Source: Candidatus Vicinibacter affinis
Lineage (GTDB): Bacteria; Bacteroidota; Bacteroidia; Chitinophagales; Saprospiraceae
Reading direction: 5' to 3'
Length of the DNA stretch: 64,000 nucleotides
Assembly: GCA_016714365.1 (NCBI GenBank)
Contig: JADJNH010000005.1
Coordinates: forward strand, 2,394,501-2,458,500
The notes under the pieces were generated by a model, which did not search any database, was not told the origin of the DNA, and was given only the letters and a program-made list of their open reading frames with translations. The stretch's first letter is position 1. Every line of letters starts with the position of its first letter. A program made the position numbers and the translations under genes. This document shows positions 1 to 9,148 of this stretch, piece after piece.

Positions 1-255
1 TTCAAAGATGAACCTAAAAATCTAAATGAAATTTCTGCAAGGTTAGATGAAGCGATGATGCAACGGAATAATTATTACAAAGATTTAATCAATGGAAGAA
101 TACTTGATACACTAAAGATTCGACCCATTAAAAGAAACGGATTTAAGGATTACATGATAAGCATAAAAAAATACGGAGAACAGTTTAAAGTTCAGCGTTT
201 GTGTAACGACAGAAAAATTGCAGACGAACTAGCTAATCAGATCCTAATATCTTAG
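1..255 (+). CDS. GH3-family protein, C-terminal fragment (5' end outside window)
   Basis: Only the last 84 residues are present; the frame is open from base 1, so the gene begins to the left. The fragment resembles the end of bacterial GH3 (auxin-responsive promoter family) adenylate-forming enzymes: a LDEAMMQRNNYYKDL segment followed by GEQFKVQRLCNDRK, which corresponds to the conserved GGQxKVPRLSNDR-like ending of the family. Plant members join acyl acids to amino acids; the substrate of the bacterial proteins is unknown. The TAG stop overlaps the stop of the convergent PorP/SprF gene by a few bases. The family call rests on this short tail only. Confidence 0.72.
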   Translation, partial: FKDEPKNLNEISARLDEAMMQRNNYYKDLINGRILDTLKIRPIKRNGFKDYMISIKKYGEQFKVQRLCNDRKIADELANQILIS

Positions 256-1310
256 AATTCAGGACATATAAAACCCTCATTTGTATAATCGCCTACAATA
301 GAAATACTGATTTCAAAAGAATGTGTAGGGTTTTGGTATTTGATTGCATCTCGTAATCCAATATCGTATTGCATCCCGATGATAAACCTTTTTACTTCAA
401 ACCCTAACAAAAGTCCAAAATCCACGGGTGTAATAAATGAAGTTGAAGATACACTCCTCAACGCTATGCCGGCATGCATCGCTGTTTGATTAAGTGAGTA
501 AAAGGCTTGTCTGTAATTTATTCCGGTTTGTAAAATCTGCAAAGGGCCCTGTGTAGCAAAGTATAATTTTGGGAAGAGTTGTCTAAAATTATCGATTTTA
601 TATGAAAAGTTAAGTATGGTGTTTGTCCTGATCAATGCTTTAGATTCCTTAGAGCCACTGTAATTGATATCCTCAAGACTTTTGTAAAATGAAAAATTGG
701 GCTTAAAAATATAATGTATGCCTGTTCCGATCTGAACACCCCATAATTTTGATAATTGTGTATTGTAATTAATACCAAATTTTAGGTCAGGTGTGGCATG
801 TATGTTCTGTGGAAGAATTTCAGAGGTACTTCCATTGTATCGATCTAATCCGTCAAACTGGTCTTCAAAATATATGTTGTCGTAACTTATAGATCTTTGA
901 AGGATTCCTAATGCAATACCACCACTCAGGTATGTCTTCTTTAACTTATCAAGAAGTTTGTGGTAGGCAATAGAAACACCCATTTCATTCTTGTTCCAAT
1001 CTAAAATTTGACCTCGGTCAGAAATGAAAAAAGCACCCAACGCCAAAAAATCACCTTTAAAGTCTTTGTCGTTTTGATCAAACTTAATGTCTCCGGAAAT
1101 TCCAAAAGTTCTATAAGGAGCATCTGCAAACTTCAACCAATGATCTCTGTTGATCATTCTGACTTTAAAATTACCGTCAAATGATCCAGTAAGTGCCGGA
1201 TTGTAATAAGAACCAAGAGAATTAAACTGTGAAAAGCTAATATCCTGACTTTGACCCTTGTTAAAATCCAATGTCAGATATATAAAAAAAACAATCTTTA
1301 AAATACGCAT
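252..1310 (-). CDS. PorP/SprF-family type IX secretion membrane protein
   Basis: This is a 352-residue outer-membrane beta-barrel protein. After a signal peptide (MRILKIVFFIYLTL, ending near GQSQ) comes the family opening: DISFSQFNSLGSYYNPALTG, then a conserved RDHW block near residue 57. PorP/SprF proteins are tied to the T9SS and gliding machinery, and many paralogues are paired with large adhesin cargo. No cargo gene is adjacent here, so its partner is unknown. I chose the ATG at 1310 because it starts directly before the hydrophobic signal sequence; a longer reading frame to 1352 would add 14 residues with a poor signal structure. It converges with the GH3 gene. Confidence 0.85.
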   Translation of the reverse strand: MRILKIVFFIYLTLDFNKGQSQDISFSQFNSLGSYYNPALTGSFDGNFKVRMINRDHWLKFADAPYRTFGISGDIKFDQNDKDFKGDFLALGAFFISDRGQILDWNKNEMGVSIAYHKLLDKLKKTYLSGGIALGILQRSISYDNIYFEDQFDGLDRYNGSTSEILPQNIHATPDLKFGINYNTQLSKLWGVQIGTGIHYIFKPNFSFYKSLEDINYSGSKESKALIRTNTILNFSYKIDNFRQLFPKLYFATQGPLQILQTGINYRQAFYSLNQTAMHAGIALRSVSSTSFITPVDFGLLLGFEVKRFIIGMQYDIGLRDAIKYQNPTHSFEISISIVGDYTNEGFICPEF

Positions 1311-1390
1311 AATCAATAAATAAAAGCATCTCCAGCATAAAGATACAATCAAATTGTGGTCAGGAAAGTGATTTTTTTATAATTTCGGGA

Positions 1391-2122
1391 ATGCAAAATT
1401 ATATATTTCAGGATCCTTTAACTTTTCTGAGGAGAATGCCAGATCACAAGTCAGAAGGTGTCAGTCAAATACTTTTTGGTGAAGCTTATCAAGTATTGGA
1501 AAAGAGTGGTAGTTGGGTTCATATTAAATGCCTACATGATGATTACAATGGTTGGATTCAGCCAAATGAAGATTATCAGGATTATATTAAAAAGGGACCA
1601 AATTTGGTTGCAGACGCATTAATACGAATCAAAACTGTAAAAGGAATGCTAAGAATTCCCTTTGGTTCTTATGTAGAAGAAAATCAACTTTATCCCGGAA
1701 ACTTAGGCGAAATAAATGTATTAAAAACTCCTCTTAATTTGGAGTCAGCTAATGATCTGATCACAAAAATATTTTTAGGAAGCCCCTATGTTTGGGGAGG
1801 AAGGACTGTTTTTGGAATTGATTGCTCCGGATTAAGTCAAATGTATTACCGGCTATTAGGAATTGACATACCAAGAGATTCCCAACCGCAGTCCAACATT
1901 GGTCACAAAATAGATTCTCTGAAGGAATTGAATCAAGGGGACCTGGCTTTTTTTACGACCGATTCTGAAAAAATCAGCCATGTAGGAATAATCATGCAGG
2001 AGGATAAAATTATTCATGCATCAGGAAAAGTCAGAATAGATCGCCTTACAAATGATGGAATTCTCAGAGAGGAGACCCAATTAATTACCCATAAGCTTCA
2101 TTCGATTCGAAGGATAATTTAA
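1391..2122 (+). CDS. SH3 / NlpC-P60 family cell-wall endopeptidase
   Basis: The 243-residue protein has an SH3-like N-terminal half (residues about 8-65, with the SWVHIK and GWIQP signature) and a C-terminal NlpC/P60 papain-like domain. The catalytic Cys145 lies in DCSGLSQMYYR, His197 in ISHVGIIM, and a further His209 in IIHASG, matching the C40 peptidase layout. Such enzymes cleave D-Glu-diaminopimelate bonds of muropeptides. There is no obvious signal peptide, which fits a cytoplasmic muropeptide-recycling dipeptidyl-peptidase VI-like role; this is inference. It is transcribed alone, between two minus-strand genes. Confidence 0.9.
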   Translation: MQNYIFQDPLTFLRRMPDHKSEGVSQILFGEAYQVLEKSGSWVHIKCLHDDYNGWIQPNEDYQDYIKKGPNLVADALIRIKTVKGMLRIPFGSYVEENQLYPGNLGEINVLKTPLNLESANDLITKIFLGSPYVWGGRTVFGIDCSGLSQMYYRLLGIDIPRDSQPQSNIGHKIDSLKELNQGDLAFFTTDSEKISHVGIIMQEDKIIHASGKVRIDRLTNDGILREETQLITHKLHSIRRII

Positions 2123-2153
2123 TTTTAAGTCAAATTCTAATTTTATTACTCTA

Positions 2154-3512
2154 TTAGAGTGCCCTGATGACGTCATATTTGGTGAGCACATGGTAATGAT
2201 CATTTTGATCTTTTGTAATCACACCTGGTATTTTTTCTGAAAAGCATTTGTTTAGCAAACTAAGAGGAAGGTCCATTGAAACTTTAGGCATTGGATCAGA
2301 CATGATGAGTTTTACTTCCTTGTCTGCATTATCTAATGGGTTTTCAAGAATGAAAGATAAAATAGAGTTCTCAGACACAGTGCCAATGATGTTTTCATTT
2401 TCAAGAACTGGTAATTGAGAAATGTCTCTTTCTTTCATAATTTTGAGGACATTCCGTATTTTTTCTACAGATTGTACATAATAGAATGCTTTATCCTTTT
2501 TAGCTGATATTAGGTCTTTTACTTTTATTTCAGAATCGAGAAAGCCCCTTTCCCTCATCCAGTCATCATTGTATATTTTGCCAATATATCTACTGCCATG
2601 GTCATGAAAAATCAAGACCACTACATCATCTTTGGTAAGTTTTCCGGACAATTGGATCAAGCCTGCCAAGGCAGAACCTGCTGAATAACCAAGTAAAATT
2701 CCCTCTTCTCTAGCCAGTCTCCTGGCAGCAAGTGCGGCATCTTTATCAGAGACTTTTTCAAATAAATCAATAATTGAAAAATCAACATTTTTTGGTAGAA
2801 TGTCTTCACCTATTCCTTCAGTGATGTAAGGGTAGATTTCCTTTTCATCAAAAATTCCGGTCTCATGATACTTTTTAAAAACAGAACCATAAGTATCGAT
2901 TCCCCAGATTTTAATGTTGGGATTTTTTTCTTTTAGAAATCTGGCAGTTCCAGAAATCGTGCCACCTGTCCCTACACCTACTATTAAATGCGTAATTTTA
3001 CCCTCAGTCTGTTGCCAAATTTCCGGGCCTGTGCTTTCATAATGGGCCTGTGAATTACTTAAGTTGTCATATTGATTACACCAAAAGGAATTGTTGATTT
3101 CTTTACTTAATTTTTCAGCAACAGAATAATAAGATCTGGGGTCAGTTGGTTCAACATTGGTGGGGCAAACTATAACTTCTGCCCCTAGTGCTTTAAGCAA
3201 ATCAATTTTTTCTTTTGATTGTTTGTCGCTGGTAGTAAAAATACATTTATAGCCTCTCACACATGCTACCAGGGCTAAACCCATACCTGTGTTTCCACTG
3301 GTGCACTCTATAATGGTGCCACCCGGCTTGAGTTTACCTGCAACCTCTGCATCGTCAATCATTTTAACTGCCATTCTGTCTTTTATGGAATTGCCAGGAT
3401 TGAAAGTTTCAATTTTTGCCAAAACAAGGGCCGGAACTTGTGATACAACTTTATTCAGTTTGACTAATGGGGTATTTCCTATGGTCTCTAATATGTTCTT
3501 GTAATACTTCAT
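2154..3512 (-). CDS. Cystathionine beta-synthase-type PLP enzyme with CBS pair
   Basis: The 452-residue protein has a fold-type II PLP domain (residues 1 to about 330) and a C-terminal Bateman (CBS) pair (about 335-452). Visible hallmarks are the PLP lysine K44 in NPGNSIKDRMA, the substrate loop TSGNTGMGLA from residue 71, and the phosphate-binding GVGTGGTISG near residue 180. The length and CBS tail match cystathionine beta-synthases rather than plain cysteine synthases (about 310 residues). It condenses serine or acetylserine with homocysteine or sulfide; which is preferred cannot be read from sequence. A -7-like box lies 17 bases upstream. Confidence 0.9.
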   Translation of the reverse strand: MKYYKNILETIGNTPLVKLNKVVSQVPALVLAKIETFNPGNSIKDRMAVKMIDDAEVAGKLKPGGTIIECTSGNTGMGLALVACVRGYKCIFTTSDKQSKEKIDLLKALGAEVIVCPTNVEPTDPRSYYSVAEKLSKEINNSFWCNQYDNLSNSQAHYESTGPEIWQQTEGKITHLIVGVGTGGTISGTARFLKEKNPNIKIWGIDTYGSVFKKYHETGIFDEKEIYPYITEGIGEDILPKNVDFSIIDLFEKVSDKDAALAARRLAREEGILLGYSAGSALAGLIQLSGKLTKDDVVVLIFHDHGSRYIGKIYNDDWMRERGFLDSEIKVKDLISAKKDKAFYYVQSVEKIRNVLKIMKERDISQLPVLENENIIGTVSENSILSFILENPLDNADKEVKLIMSDPMPKVSMDLPLSLLNKCFSEKIPGVITKDQNDHYHVLTKYDVIRAL

Positions 3513-3528
3513 TGGTAGATTTATTATG

Positions 3529-3536
3529 CAAAATTA
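3529..3536 (-). promoter_or_regulatory. Bacteroidota -7 box for the cystathionine beta-synthase gene
   Basis: Read on the minus strand the octamer is TAATTTTG, an exact match to the TAnnTTTG -7 consensus of Bacteroidota sigma factor, 17 bases before the ATG at 3512. No good -33 TTG is seen at the usual spacing, so the call is moderate. Confidence 0.45.
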
Positions 3537-3547
3537 GACTTAAACTG

Positions 3548-4420
3548 TCAAATACCGAATTTCAGATAAACAAAGAATTTAGAATCAACGATAAGAAGTT
3601 CCCTCGCCACTTCACTTGATACCACAACCTGAACTTCCTTTGGGTAATTTCTTGGTATTTTGCCAACTACTTTGGCCATAACTGTTTTTCCTGTGATTGG
3701 ATTGTGAATTTCGATTAGAGAATTTCGGCGAGCCTTCGCATGTAATGCTAATAAATCGTTGGTTCTGTAATTATTATTAAGGCATACACCGACCCCACGG
3801 GACTCTTGGGTAAAAGGTATTAATCTGCCTGATTTTGCTTGTCTTATAACTTCATCATCAGGCAATTTAGTAGCTTCCTGGATATCCTCATTCATTTTTT
3901 CATTTATTTCGATTTTTGGGTTGCCGGCTTCCTTTTTACTGCATCGGACAACCCAGCCAATCTGTAAAAGTTGGCCTTGTTTTAAATTGACATTTTCTAG
4001 TTTGTTCATTTCAATCAATTCCAGGAGTTTAAGTTTCGTCTTAGTGCGTATGATCTCATAAAGCGTTTCTTTTGCTTTTACCTGATAGAACACTTTAGAT
4101 AAACAATTAGGAAGATTAGTTTCAGCTTTATATGTTAGGACCCCCGAAATTGGTATTTTCACCCATTCATTTTCATGAATAATACCTCTTTTTAAGTCAG
4201 GATTTAAATTGTAAACTTCCGATTCGCTAATTTTATAAGTTTTACAAATTGAATAAAGACTTAAGTTTTTTATTACCTGAACTAAAATAAACGGATTATT
4301 TTGGTCATCAAATTGGATCAATAATTGAGAAGGTATTTTATCCGATGGGTTTATTTGTGCATAAGTGCTTGATGTCGAGCAAAGTAGTAAAATTGTCAAA
4401 ATGATCGATAATGACTTCAT
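3548..4420 (-). CDS. Secreted LysM protein with C-terminal RlpA-like double-psi barrel
   Basis: This 290-residue exported protein starts with a clear signal peptide (MKSLSIILTILLLCSTSSTYAQ). Two LysM-like modules follow (about 40-95 and 105-165, containing the LYSICKTYKIS and LYEIIRTKTK segments), giving peptidoglycan binding. The C-terminal 90 residues (GVGVCLNNNY through the end) look like an RlpA/DPBB domain. It probably acts at the cell wall during division or remodelling. I used the ATG at 4420; the frame extends upstream to 4549 but would run through the dyad and into kdsB. It is divergent from kdsB, with a shared dyad motif between them. Confidence 0.8.
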   Translation of the reverse strand: MKSLSIILTILLLCSTSSTYAQINPSDKIPSQLLIQFDDQNNPFILVQVIKNLSLYSICKTYKISESEVYNLNPDLKRGIIHENEWVKIPISGVLTYKAETNLPNCLSKVFYQVKAKETLYEIIRTKTKLKLLELIEMNKLENVNLKQGQLLQIGWVVRCSKKEAGNPKIEINEKMNEDIQEATKLPDDEVIRQAKSGRLIPFTQESRGVGVCLNNNYRTNDLLALHAKARRNSLIEIHNPITGKTVMAKVVGKIPRNYPKEVQVVVSSEVARELLIVDSKFFVYLKFGI

Positions 4421-4434
4421 ATTCCATATTTTTA

Positions 4435-4442
4435 CAAAAATA
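4435..4442 (-). promoter_or_regulatory. -7 box for the LysM gene
   Basis: On the minus strand the octamer is TATTTTTG, a match to TAnnTTTG, 14 bases before the ATG at 4420. Its first three bases are the last three of the dyad at 4440-4461, the same arrangement as before the gene at 58292. Confidence 0.5.
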
Positions 4443-4461
4443 TTACATTTATTTGTAATAT
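4440..4461. promoter_or_regulatory. 22-bp dyad, candidate operator (copy 1)
   Basis: The bases form ATATTAC-N8-GTAATAT; 9 of 11 symmetric pairs match. It lies between the divergent LysM and kdsB genes and overlaps the minus-strand -7 box. A second copy with identical arms, spacing and -7 overlap occurs at 58228-58249. The arrangement suggests binding of a dimeric repressor; the protein is not identified in this window. Confidence 0.6.
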
Positions 4462-4487
4462 GAATGCAATTGATTAATAATAGTTTA

Positions 4488-5237
4488 ATGAAAATATTGG
4501 CCATTATACCTGCCCGATACCACTCGACTAGATTGCCTGGGAAGGTCATGAGAATTATCGAGGGTAAAACCTTAATCCAAAGAGTGTATGAGCAAGTTTC
4601 AAAATGCAGATTTTTTGATCAGATTATCGTGGCGGTTGATCATGAATTAGTCTTTGAACATGTTGCAGCTTTTGGTGGTCACGCAATCATGACGTCAGAT
4701 AATTTACCTTCAGGTACAGATCGGTGCGCTGAAGTTGCACGGTTAATAAGTGGGTTTACTCATATTGTGAACGTGCAAGGAGACGAACCTTTTATAGAAA
4801 TCAATACGTTGGATCAACTTTGTCATTTGTTGGATGATTCAAAAGTGAAAATCGCCAGTTTGATGACTCCCGTAAAAGATTATTTTGAGCTGGATAATCC
4901 AAATGTTGTGAAAGTAGTTGTTGGTAATTCAATGAATGCCCTGTATTTTAGCAGGTCAGCAATACCTTTTGCAAGGGAGATAAATGAAGTAGAACGTCTT
5001 AAATTTTTTCAATATTATAAACATATTGGACTGTATGGTTTTCAAGTAGAAACTTTATTAGAAATAAGTGGATTGCCCACAGGGACTTTAGAAAAAATTG
5101 AAATGTTGGAGCAGCTCAGATGGTTGGAGACTGGATTTCATATTAGAATGGGAGTCATTGAAACTAATGGATTTGGAATTGATACAGAAGAAGATCTAAA
5201 AAAGGCCGAAGCAAGACTTGCAATTGACAGATTATAA
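4488..5237 (+). CDS. kdsB: 3-deoxy-manno-octulosonate cytidylyltransferase
   Basis: KdsB activates Kdo with CTP to CMP-Kdo for lipid A core assembly in the cytoplasm. The 249-residue protein has the N-terminal nucleotide-binding signature IIPARYHSTRLPGK, the HIVNVQGDEPFI motif and the C-terminal GIDTEEDLKKAE typical of the family; length is normal. The ATG at 4488 begins directly before the conserved KILAIIPAR, so the longer frame from 4464 is unlikely. It ends in a short overlap with the convergent cytidine deaminase gene. The dyad at 4440-4461 lies 26 bases upstream and could affect it as well as the LysM gene. Confidence 0.95.
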   Translation: MKILAIIPARYHSTRLPGKVMRIIEGKTLIQRVYEQVSKCRFFDQIIVAVDHELVFEHVAAFGGHAIMTSDNLPSGTDRCAEVARLISGFTHIVNVQGDEPFIEINTLDQLCHLLDDSKVKIASLMTPVKDYFELDNPNVVKVVVGNSMNALYFSRSAIPFAREINEVERLKFFQYYKHIGLYGFQVETLLEISGLPTGTLEKIEMLEQLRWLETGFHIRMGVIETNGFGIDTEEDLKKAEARLAIDRL

Positions 5238-5720
5238 TATTGAATTTAAATGCTCAGGTTGAAAGGCAAAAGGCAAAAGTGCGGAGCAGCTTTGGAAAAC
5301 ATAGCATTCTCTATTAGGGTGACCTAAAATCAATTTTATTGGATTTTTATTCCGGATTTCTTGCTCTGACATTACCTGTCTGCAAAATCCGCAAGGGGAT
5401 GGCACATGTTTTGTTTCATTTTTCACGACTACGGCCATTGTAGAAATTATATAATTCGGATATCTTATGTTAGCTTGATGAATTGCAGTTCTTTCGGCGC
5501 AAATACCGCATGGATAAGAAGCATTTTCCTGGTTTGATCCAACTATAATTTCCGTTAAATTTTCTAACCGGATGGCTGCACCAACGAAAAAGTTGGAGTA
5601 GGGGGCATAGGAGGTCTCAGTAGCCAAGAGTGCAGATTCTAACAAGAGTAAATCTTCATCATTTAGCTGTGATCCTTTTGCAATCTGTTGGAAATTTATG
5701 TTAATAGTTTTATTGTTCAT
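5232..5720 (-). CDS. cdd: Cytidine deaminase
   Basis: The 162-residue enzyme converts cytidine and deoxycytidine to uridine forms in pyrimidine salvage. It shows the zinc-site motifs CAERTAIHQA (Cys plus the catalytic Glu) and PSPCGFCRQVM (the two other Cys ligands), and an N-terminal SYAPYSNFFVGAA substrate loop. Its ATG follows the stop of the upstream metalloprotease gene with no gap, so the two are very likely on one transcript although functionally unrelated. Length is slightly above the homotetrameric type (about 135). Confidence 0.93.
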   Translation of the reverse strand: MNNKTININFQQIAKGSQLNDEDLLLLESALLATETSYAPYSNFFVGAAIRLENLTEIIVGSNQENASYPCGICAERTAIHQANIRYPNYIISTMAVVVKNETKHVPSPCGFCRQVMSEQEIRNKNPIKLILGHPNRECYVFQSCSALLPFAFQPEHLNSIL

Positions 5721-8246
5721 TTAACTTTTTTTAACCACAATTTTCTGGGTAACCGTTTCTGCAGTATGGGTCATTTGTATATAATAGAACCCATTATTCA
5801 TTTTTGCAGATGGGAGCTGAATTATATTTTTTCCTTGGATAACAGGTATAGTTAGGTTATCTATTTGGTTAAAAGCAGGATCAAGAATTCTGAAATTGAC
5901 TGACTTTATATTTGGATTATTGATATTGAATTCCACATTAAGATCAGTGGCGCCCAGAGGATTGGGGTAGAGACTCATTTTATTGGTTGCAAAATATGAA
6001 CTGGAAAGCGATGCTATTGGTGATTCAGATTTGAAGTCATCAGTGTGAACGCTTACCAACTTGTAATAAACTTCTGTTGTGGCACTTTTGGAATCAGTAA
6101 ATGAATAGTTTTTACTTGTAGTGGATTGAAGGCTTGCTATTGTCCTTCCAATAGAATCGAATTGTATGCCATTCAAACTTTTCAATATTATAAAGTGTTT
6201 TGAATTTTTTTCTAAATCAGTACTCCAACTTATGTTTTGAGTTGAACCAATCTTTCGGATTTTAAGGCTGCTAAATTTTGTTTCAGATTGAGTTAAAGTG
6301 GTTGCTTTTTGACCCCCTAAACCTATGGAATTCAATTCTGAAGTTTCGAATTCGATAGTATGCTCACTCGGTGAAATAGTGTTTAGCACAAATGAATTGG
6401 CACTTAAAGATGCGGAATGCTCATATTGCTTGTATTCGTTTGAAGTTGTAAGGGCATGATTTGATTCAGGATTTGGATTGCCGGGTGATTTAATGGTAAA
6501 TAGTTTTAACTGTTCCTTCGTAAAACCGTTGAGTGAGCCCTGAAGATCTTCCAAATCTTTATTATGAACATAGATTTTAATTTTTACGGCTTTAGTGAGA
6601 AATTTGCTAGAGCTTATCTCCCAATACTTATTCATTGCGAAATATTCGATTTGTTTGTTGGTATAGGCAGCAGTAATTTTAGCTGCCTTTTTAGAGTTAT
6701 AATTTGGAGTGGTGTGTTCTGTGATTTTTAAACTTCCATCAAGGATGGATCCAATATTATTTCCATTTGTTTGAATGGACATCATCAAAATGTCATCATT
6801 TTCATCAATGGTATTGTTGTCATAATAGTAGTTAGAAAAATTTCCATCATTGCATTCGAAATTAGCAGTTAAATGTTGATTGGCAGTAACCAATGTTTTT
6901 GCATTTGGAACATATTGATTTAGGCAGGTAGAAGCTGCAATTTTGCTTCTTATAAGGTCACCCGGTTCTTTTCCTAATCCAAGTGAAAGGTCTATTCCGG
7001 GTTGTCCTGATAGATAGCAATAACTCATGAGTGTTCCTTTTGTTGGCTTTTGGCCGGCCAAACAACTTCCTTCTACTTTTGCACAATTGTCAATGGGTTG
7101 ATTTTTGTTTGGCCCCCAGACACATGCGTGTGTATGTCTTGATCCTAATACATGGCCAATTTCGTGTGCGGCTGAATATACATCATAGGAAAATACCGGA
7201 AGATCAGCAAAGTTTCCATTTACATTTACATAAGCATAAGAATAGTTTTTCTGACAAAGTGAATTAATATAGGCAATTCCACCTAATGATGCTTTCCCGT
7301 TTCTTGTAGCCCCTGAAAGGCAAAGAGAAATATTTCCATTATAAGTTTTGAATTTCAGCCTTAAGTGATCCAATTCTTCTGTCGCAGTGGTGTGTGGAAA
7401 TCCATCAGGCGTTGTATGAATAATGATCTCAGAAATACTGATTTGAATATCTTCCCTTCGGTAAATGGTATTTATTTGGTTAAATAATCCAAGTATATAA
7501 TTACTGACGTTTTGTGGGTTTTTATTAAATTTTACAAATAAGTCATAATCTGCCCGAATACTGATAGCAACCCTTTTACAAGATTCCTTCGTTCTGGAAA
7601 TTAATAATCCTTTGTCTTCAATATAGTGCCTGATGTCATCTGTTTTACAGGAGGCCATTATTTCATTTACATTTTCAAGATTCACCTTTGTTAGATTGGT
7701 GATAATTTTGTTTTTATCATTAAGGGCCGGAGTTAGTGAAAAGCAATTGGATCTGTTTACCTGAACAATCCCTGATATACTATTTTTAAAAAGGCTTACA
7801 CTAGCTATGGATTGCAGATCATTATTTATTATTCCCTTTAAGTGAATCCCTTTTTCCAGGCTGATCTCCTTTTGTGATTCATTATCTGAAAGGTAAAACT
7901 TAAATCCTGGTTCGAAAAAATCATAAGCTGTAAAATAAATTTTTTGCTTACCCAATTCCGGAAAGTTCAATTCGGATTGTACTAACTTGTTATTTGAATT
8001 CAACCATTGTTCAAAATAATTTATTTCAGTTTCAAGGGAAACATGATTTGCATTATTTTCTTGATGTTTTACCCCTTTAGTGAAAAGTGATTTTTTCTCA
8101 AGATCAAATGCTGCTTTTATTTCAGTAATAGAGTATGGATCCAATCTGAATTGAGCCTCAGCAGTAGTTGTCAGAAGAAGTAATGCGTAAATTACTATTT
8201 TGCGGAGCGAAGTATGCCTTTTGGATTTTGATCGATGAAATGACAT
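5721..8246 (-). CDS. Secreted reprolysin-like zinc metalloprotease with T9SS sorting domain
   Basis: The 841-residue protein carries a signal peptide ending near TTTAEAQ, a propeptide-like region (to about 220), and a metzincin domain with the active site H361-E-I-G-H-V-L-G-S-R-H371, followed by a Cys-rich segment and the GTLMSYC Met-turn. A linker and fibronectin-like stretch leads to a C-terminal region reading LYPNPLG and ending in NNGFYYIQMTH...QKIVVKKS, a type A T9SS sorting domain. It should be exported by the Sec and T9SS pathways and be anchored or released at the surface. Directly upstream of cdd. The protease specificity is unknown. Confidence 0.9.
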   Translation of the reverse strand: MSFHRSKSKRHTSLRKIVIYALLLLTTTAEAQFRLDPYSITEIKAAFDLEKKSLFTKGVKHQENNANHVSLETEINYFEQWLNSNNKLVQSELNFPELGKQKIYFTAYDFFEPGFKFYLSDNESQKEISLEKGIHLKGIINNDLQSIASVSLFKNSISGIVQVNRSNCFSLTPALNDKNKIITNLTKVNLENVNEIMASCKTDDIRHYIEDKGLLISRTKESCKRVAISIRADYDLFVKFNKNPQNVSNYILGLFNQINTIYRREDIQISISEIIIHTTPDGFPHTTATEELDHLRLKFKTYNGNISLCLSGATRNGKASLGGIAYINSLCQKNYSYAYVNVNGNFADLPVFSYDVYSAAHEIGHVLGSRHTHACVWGPNKNQPIDNCAKVEGSCLAGQKPTKGTLMSYCYLSGQPGIDLSLGLGKEPGDLIRSKIAASTCLNQYVPNAKTLVTANQHLTANFECNDGNFSNYYYDNNTIDENDDILMMSIQTNGNNIGSILDGSLKITEHTTPNYNSKKAAKITAAYTNKQIEYFAMNKYWEISSSKFLTKAVKIKIYVHNKDLEDLQGSLNGFTKEQLKLFTIKSPGNPNPESNHALTTSNEYKQYEHSASLSANSFVLNTISPSEHTIEFETSELNSIGLGGQKATTLTQSETKFSSLKIRKIGSTQNISWSTDLEKNSKHFIILKSLNGIQFDSIGRTIASLQSTTSKNYSFTDSKSATTEVYYKLVSVHTDDFKSESPIASLSSSYFATNKMSLYPNPLGATDLNVEFNINNPNIKSVNFRILDPAFNQIDNLTIPVIQGKNIIQLPSAKMNNGFYYIQMTHTAETVTQKIVVKKS

Positions 8247-8302
8247 GGGGGCTGATTTAAAGTTAGTTAAATAGTTAAATACACATTATATATTTCTATA
8301 AT

Positions 8303-9148
8303 ATGTTACTCAGCAAACAAGAATTATGCCAAATACTGGAAAAGCAATTAGCTTTTATGCAAAATGATAGCAATTTGGAGGAAATACAAAATTATATTCT
8401 AAAATCGGATTGGTTTAAGGTATATAATGCTGGTTTCAAGTCGATTGGTGCCGAGAAGTTACCAACTTTAGAACAGGTAATTAACTTACTCAAATTAAAA
8501 TTTCCTGTACAATATGCAATTAATGAATCTGATTTTATGGGTTTGATATTGTATGTTGACACGTCTGTACTCATTCCTCGTCCGGAGACAGAAGAACTGA
8601 CTAATTGGGTAAATCAGGAATTTAGGAATCAATCAGATTTAAAAGTTTTAGATGTTGGATGCGGTTCAGGATGTATAGCCATTTATTTGAAAAAGAGAAA
8701 TCCTGATTGGAAAGTGGCTGGTTTAGATATTTCTTCAAATGCATTGAAAGTAGCCAAACTGAATGCATCCAAATTTAATGTGGAGATAGATTTTATTTTG
8801 ATTGATTTCTTAGAAGTGAAGGATTTTGGAGCCCAAGCTTTTGATATAATTGTCTCCAATCCTCCCTATATCTCAAGGCAGGAATCGCATTTAATGTCAC
8901 CACAAACGCTTGCTTTTGAGCCAGAAATGGCCCTTTTCCCTAAAGGGGGTGATCCACTGATCTTTTATAGAAAATTAGCTGAATTTGGACTTGCACATCT
9001 AAATCCAATGGGTAAAATTTATTGTGAAATAAATGAATTTTTAGCAAGGGAGACTGAAGAAATATTCAAATTTTTTGGCTACCGGTCAATTGAAATTCGT
9101 TCAGATATGCAAGGAAAACCAAGAATGTTAAGGGCACAGATTAATTAA
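8303..9148 (+). CDS. prmC: Release factor glutamine N5-methyltransferase
   Basis: PrmC methylates the GGQ glutamine of peptide-chain release factors RF1 and RF2. The 281-residue protein has an N-terminal helical substrate domain, the LIPRPETEELTNW motif, SAM-binding motif VLDVGCGSGCIAIYL and the catalytic NPPYIS motif near residue 190. Length is normal. The start ATG at 8303 is the first in frame. It converges with, and overlaps by 4 bases, the Asp-box lipoprotein gene. Confidence 0.95.
   Translation: MLLSKQELCQILEKQLAFMQNDSNLEEIQNYILKSDWFKVYNAGFKSIGAEKLPTLEQVINLLKLKFPVQYAINESDFMGLILYVDTSVLIPRPETEELTNWVNQEFRNQSDLKVLDVGCGSGCIAIYLKKRNPDWKVAGLDISSNALKVAKLNASKFNVEIDFILIDFLEVKDFGAQAFDIIVSNPPYISRQESHLMSPQTLAFEPEMALFPKGGDPLIFYRKLAEFGLAHLNPMGKIYCEINEFLARETEEIFKFFGYRSIEIRSDMQGKPRMLRAQIN

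Noticed and set aside
8285..8302. ATTATA-N6-TATAAT symmetry at the prmC start
   Set aside because: It consists only of A and T, overlaps the start codon and differs from the ATATTAC-N8-GTAATAT dyad, so it is not counted as a copy.
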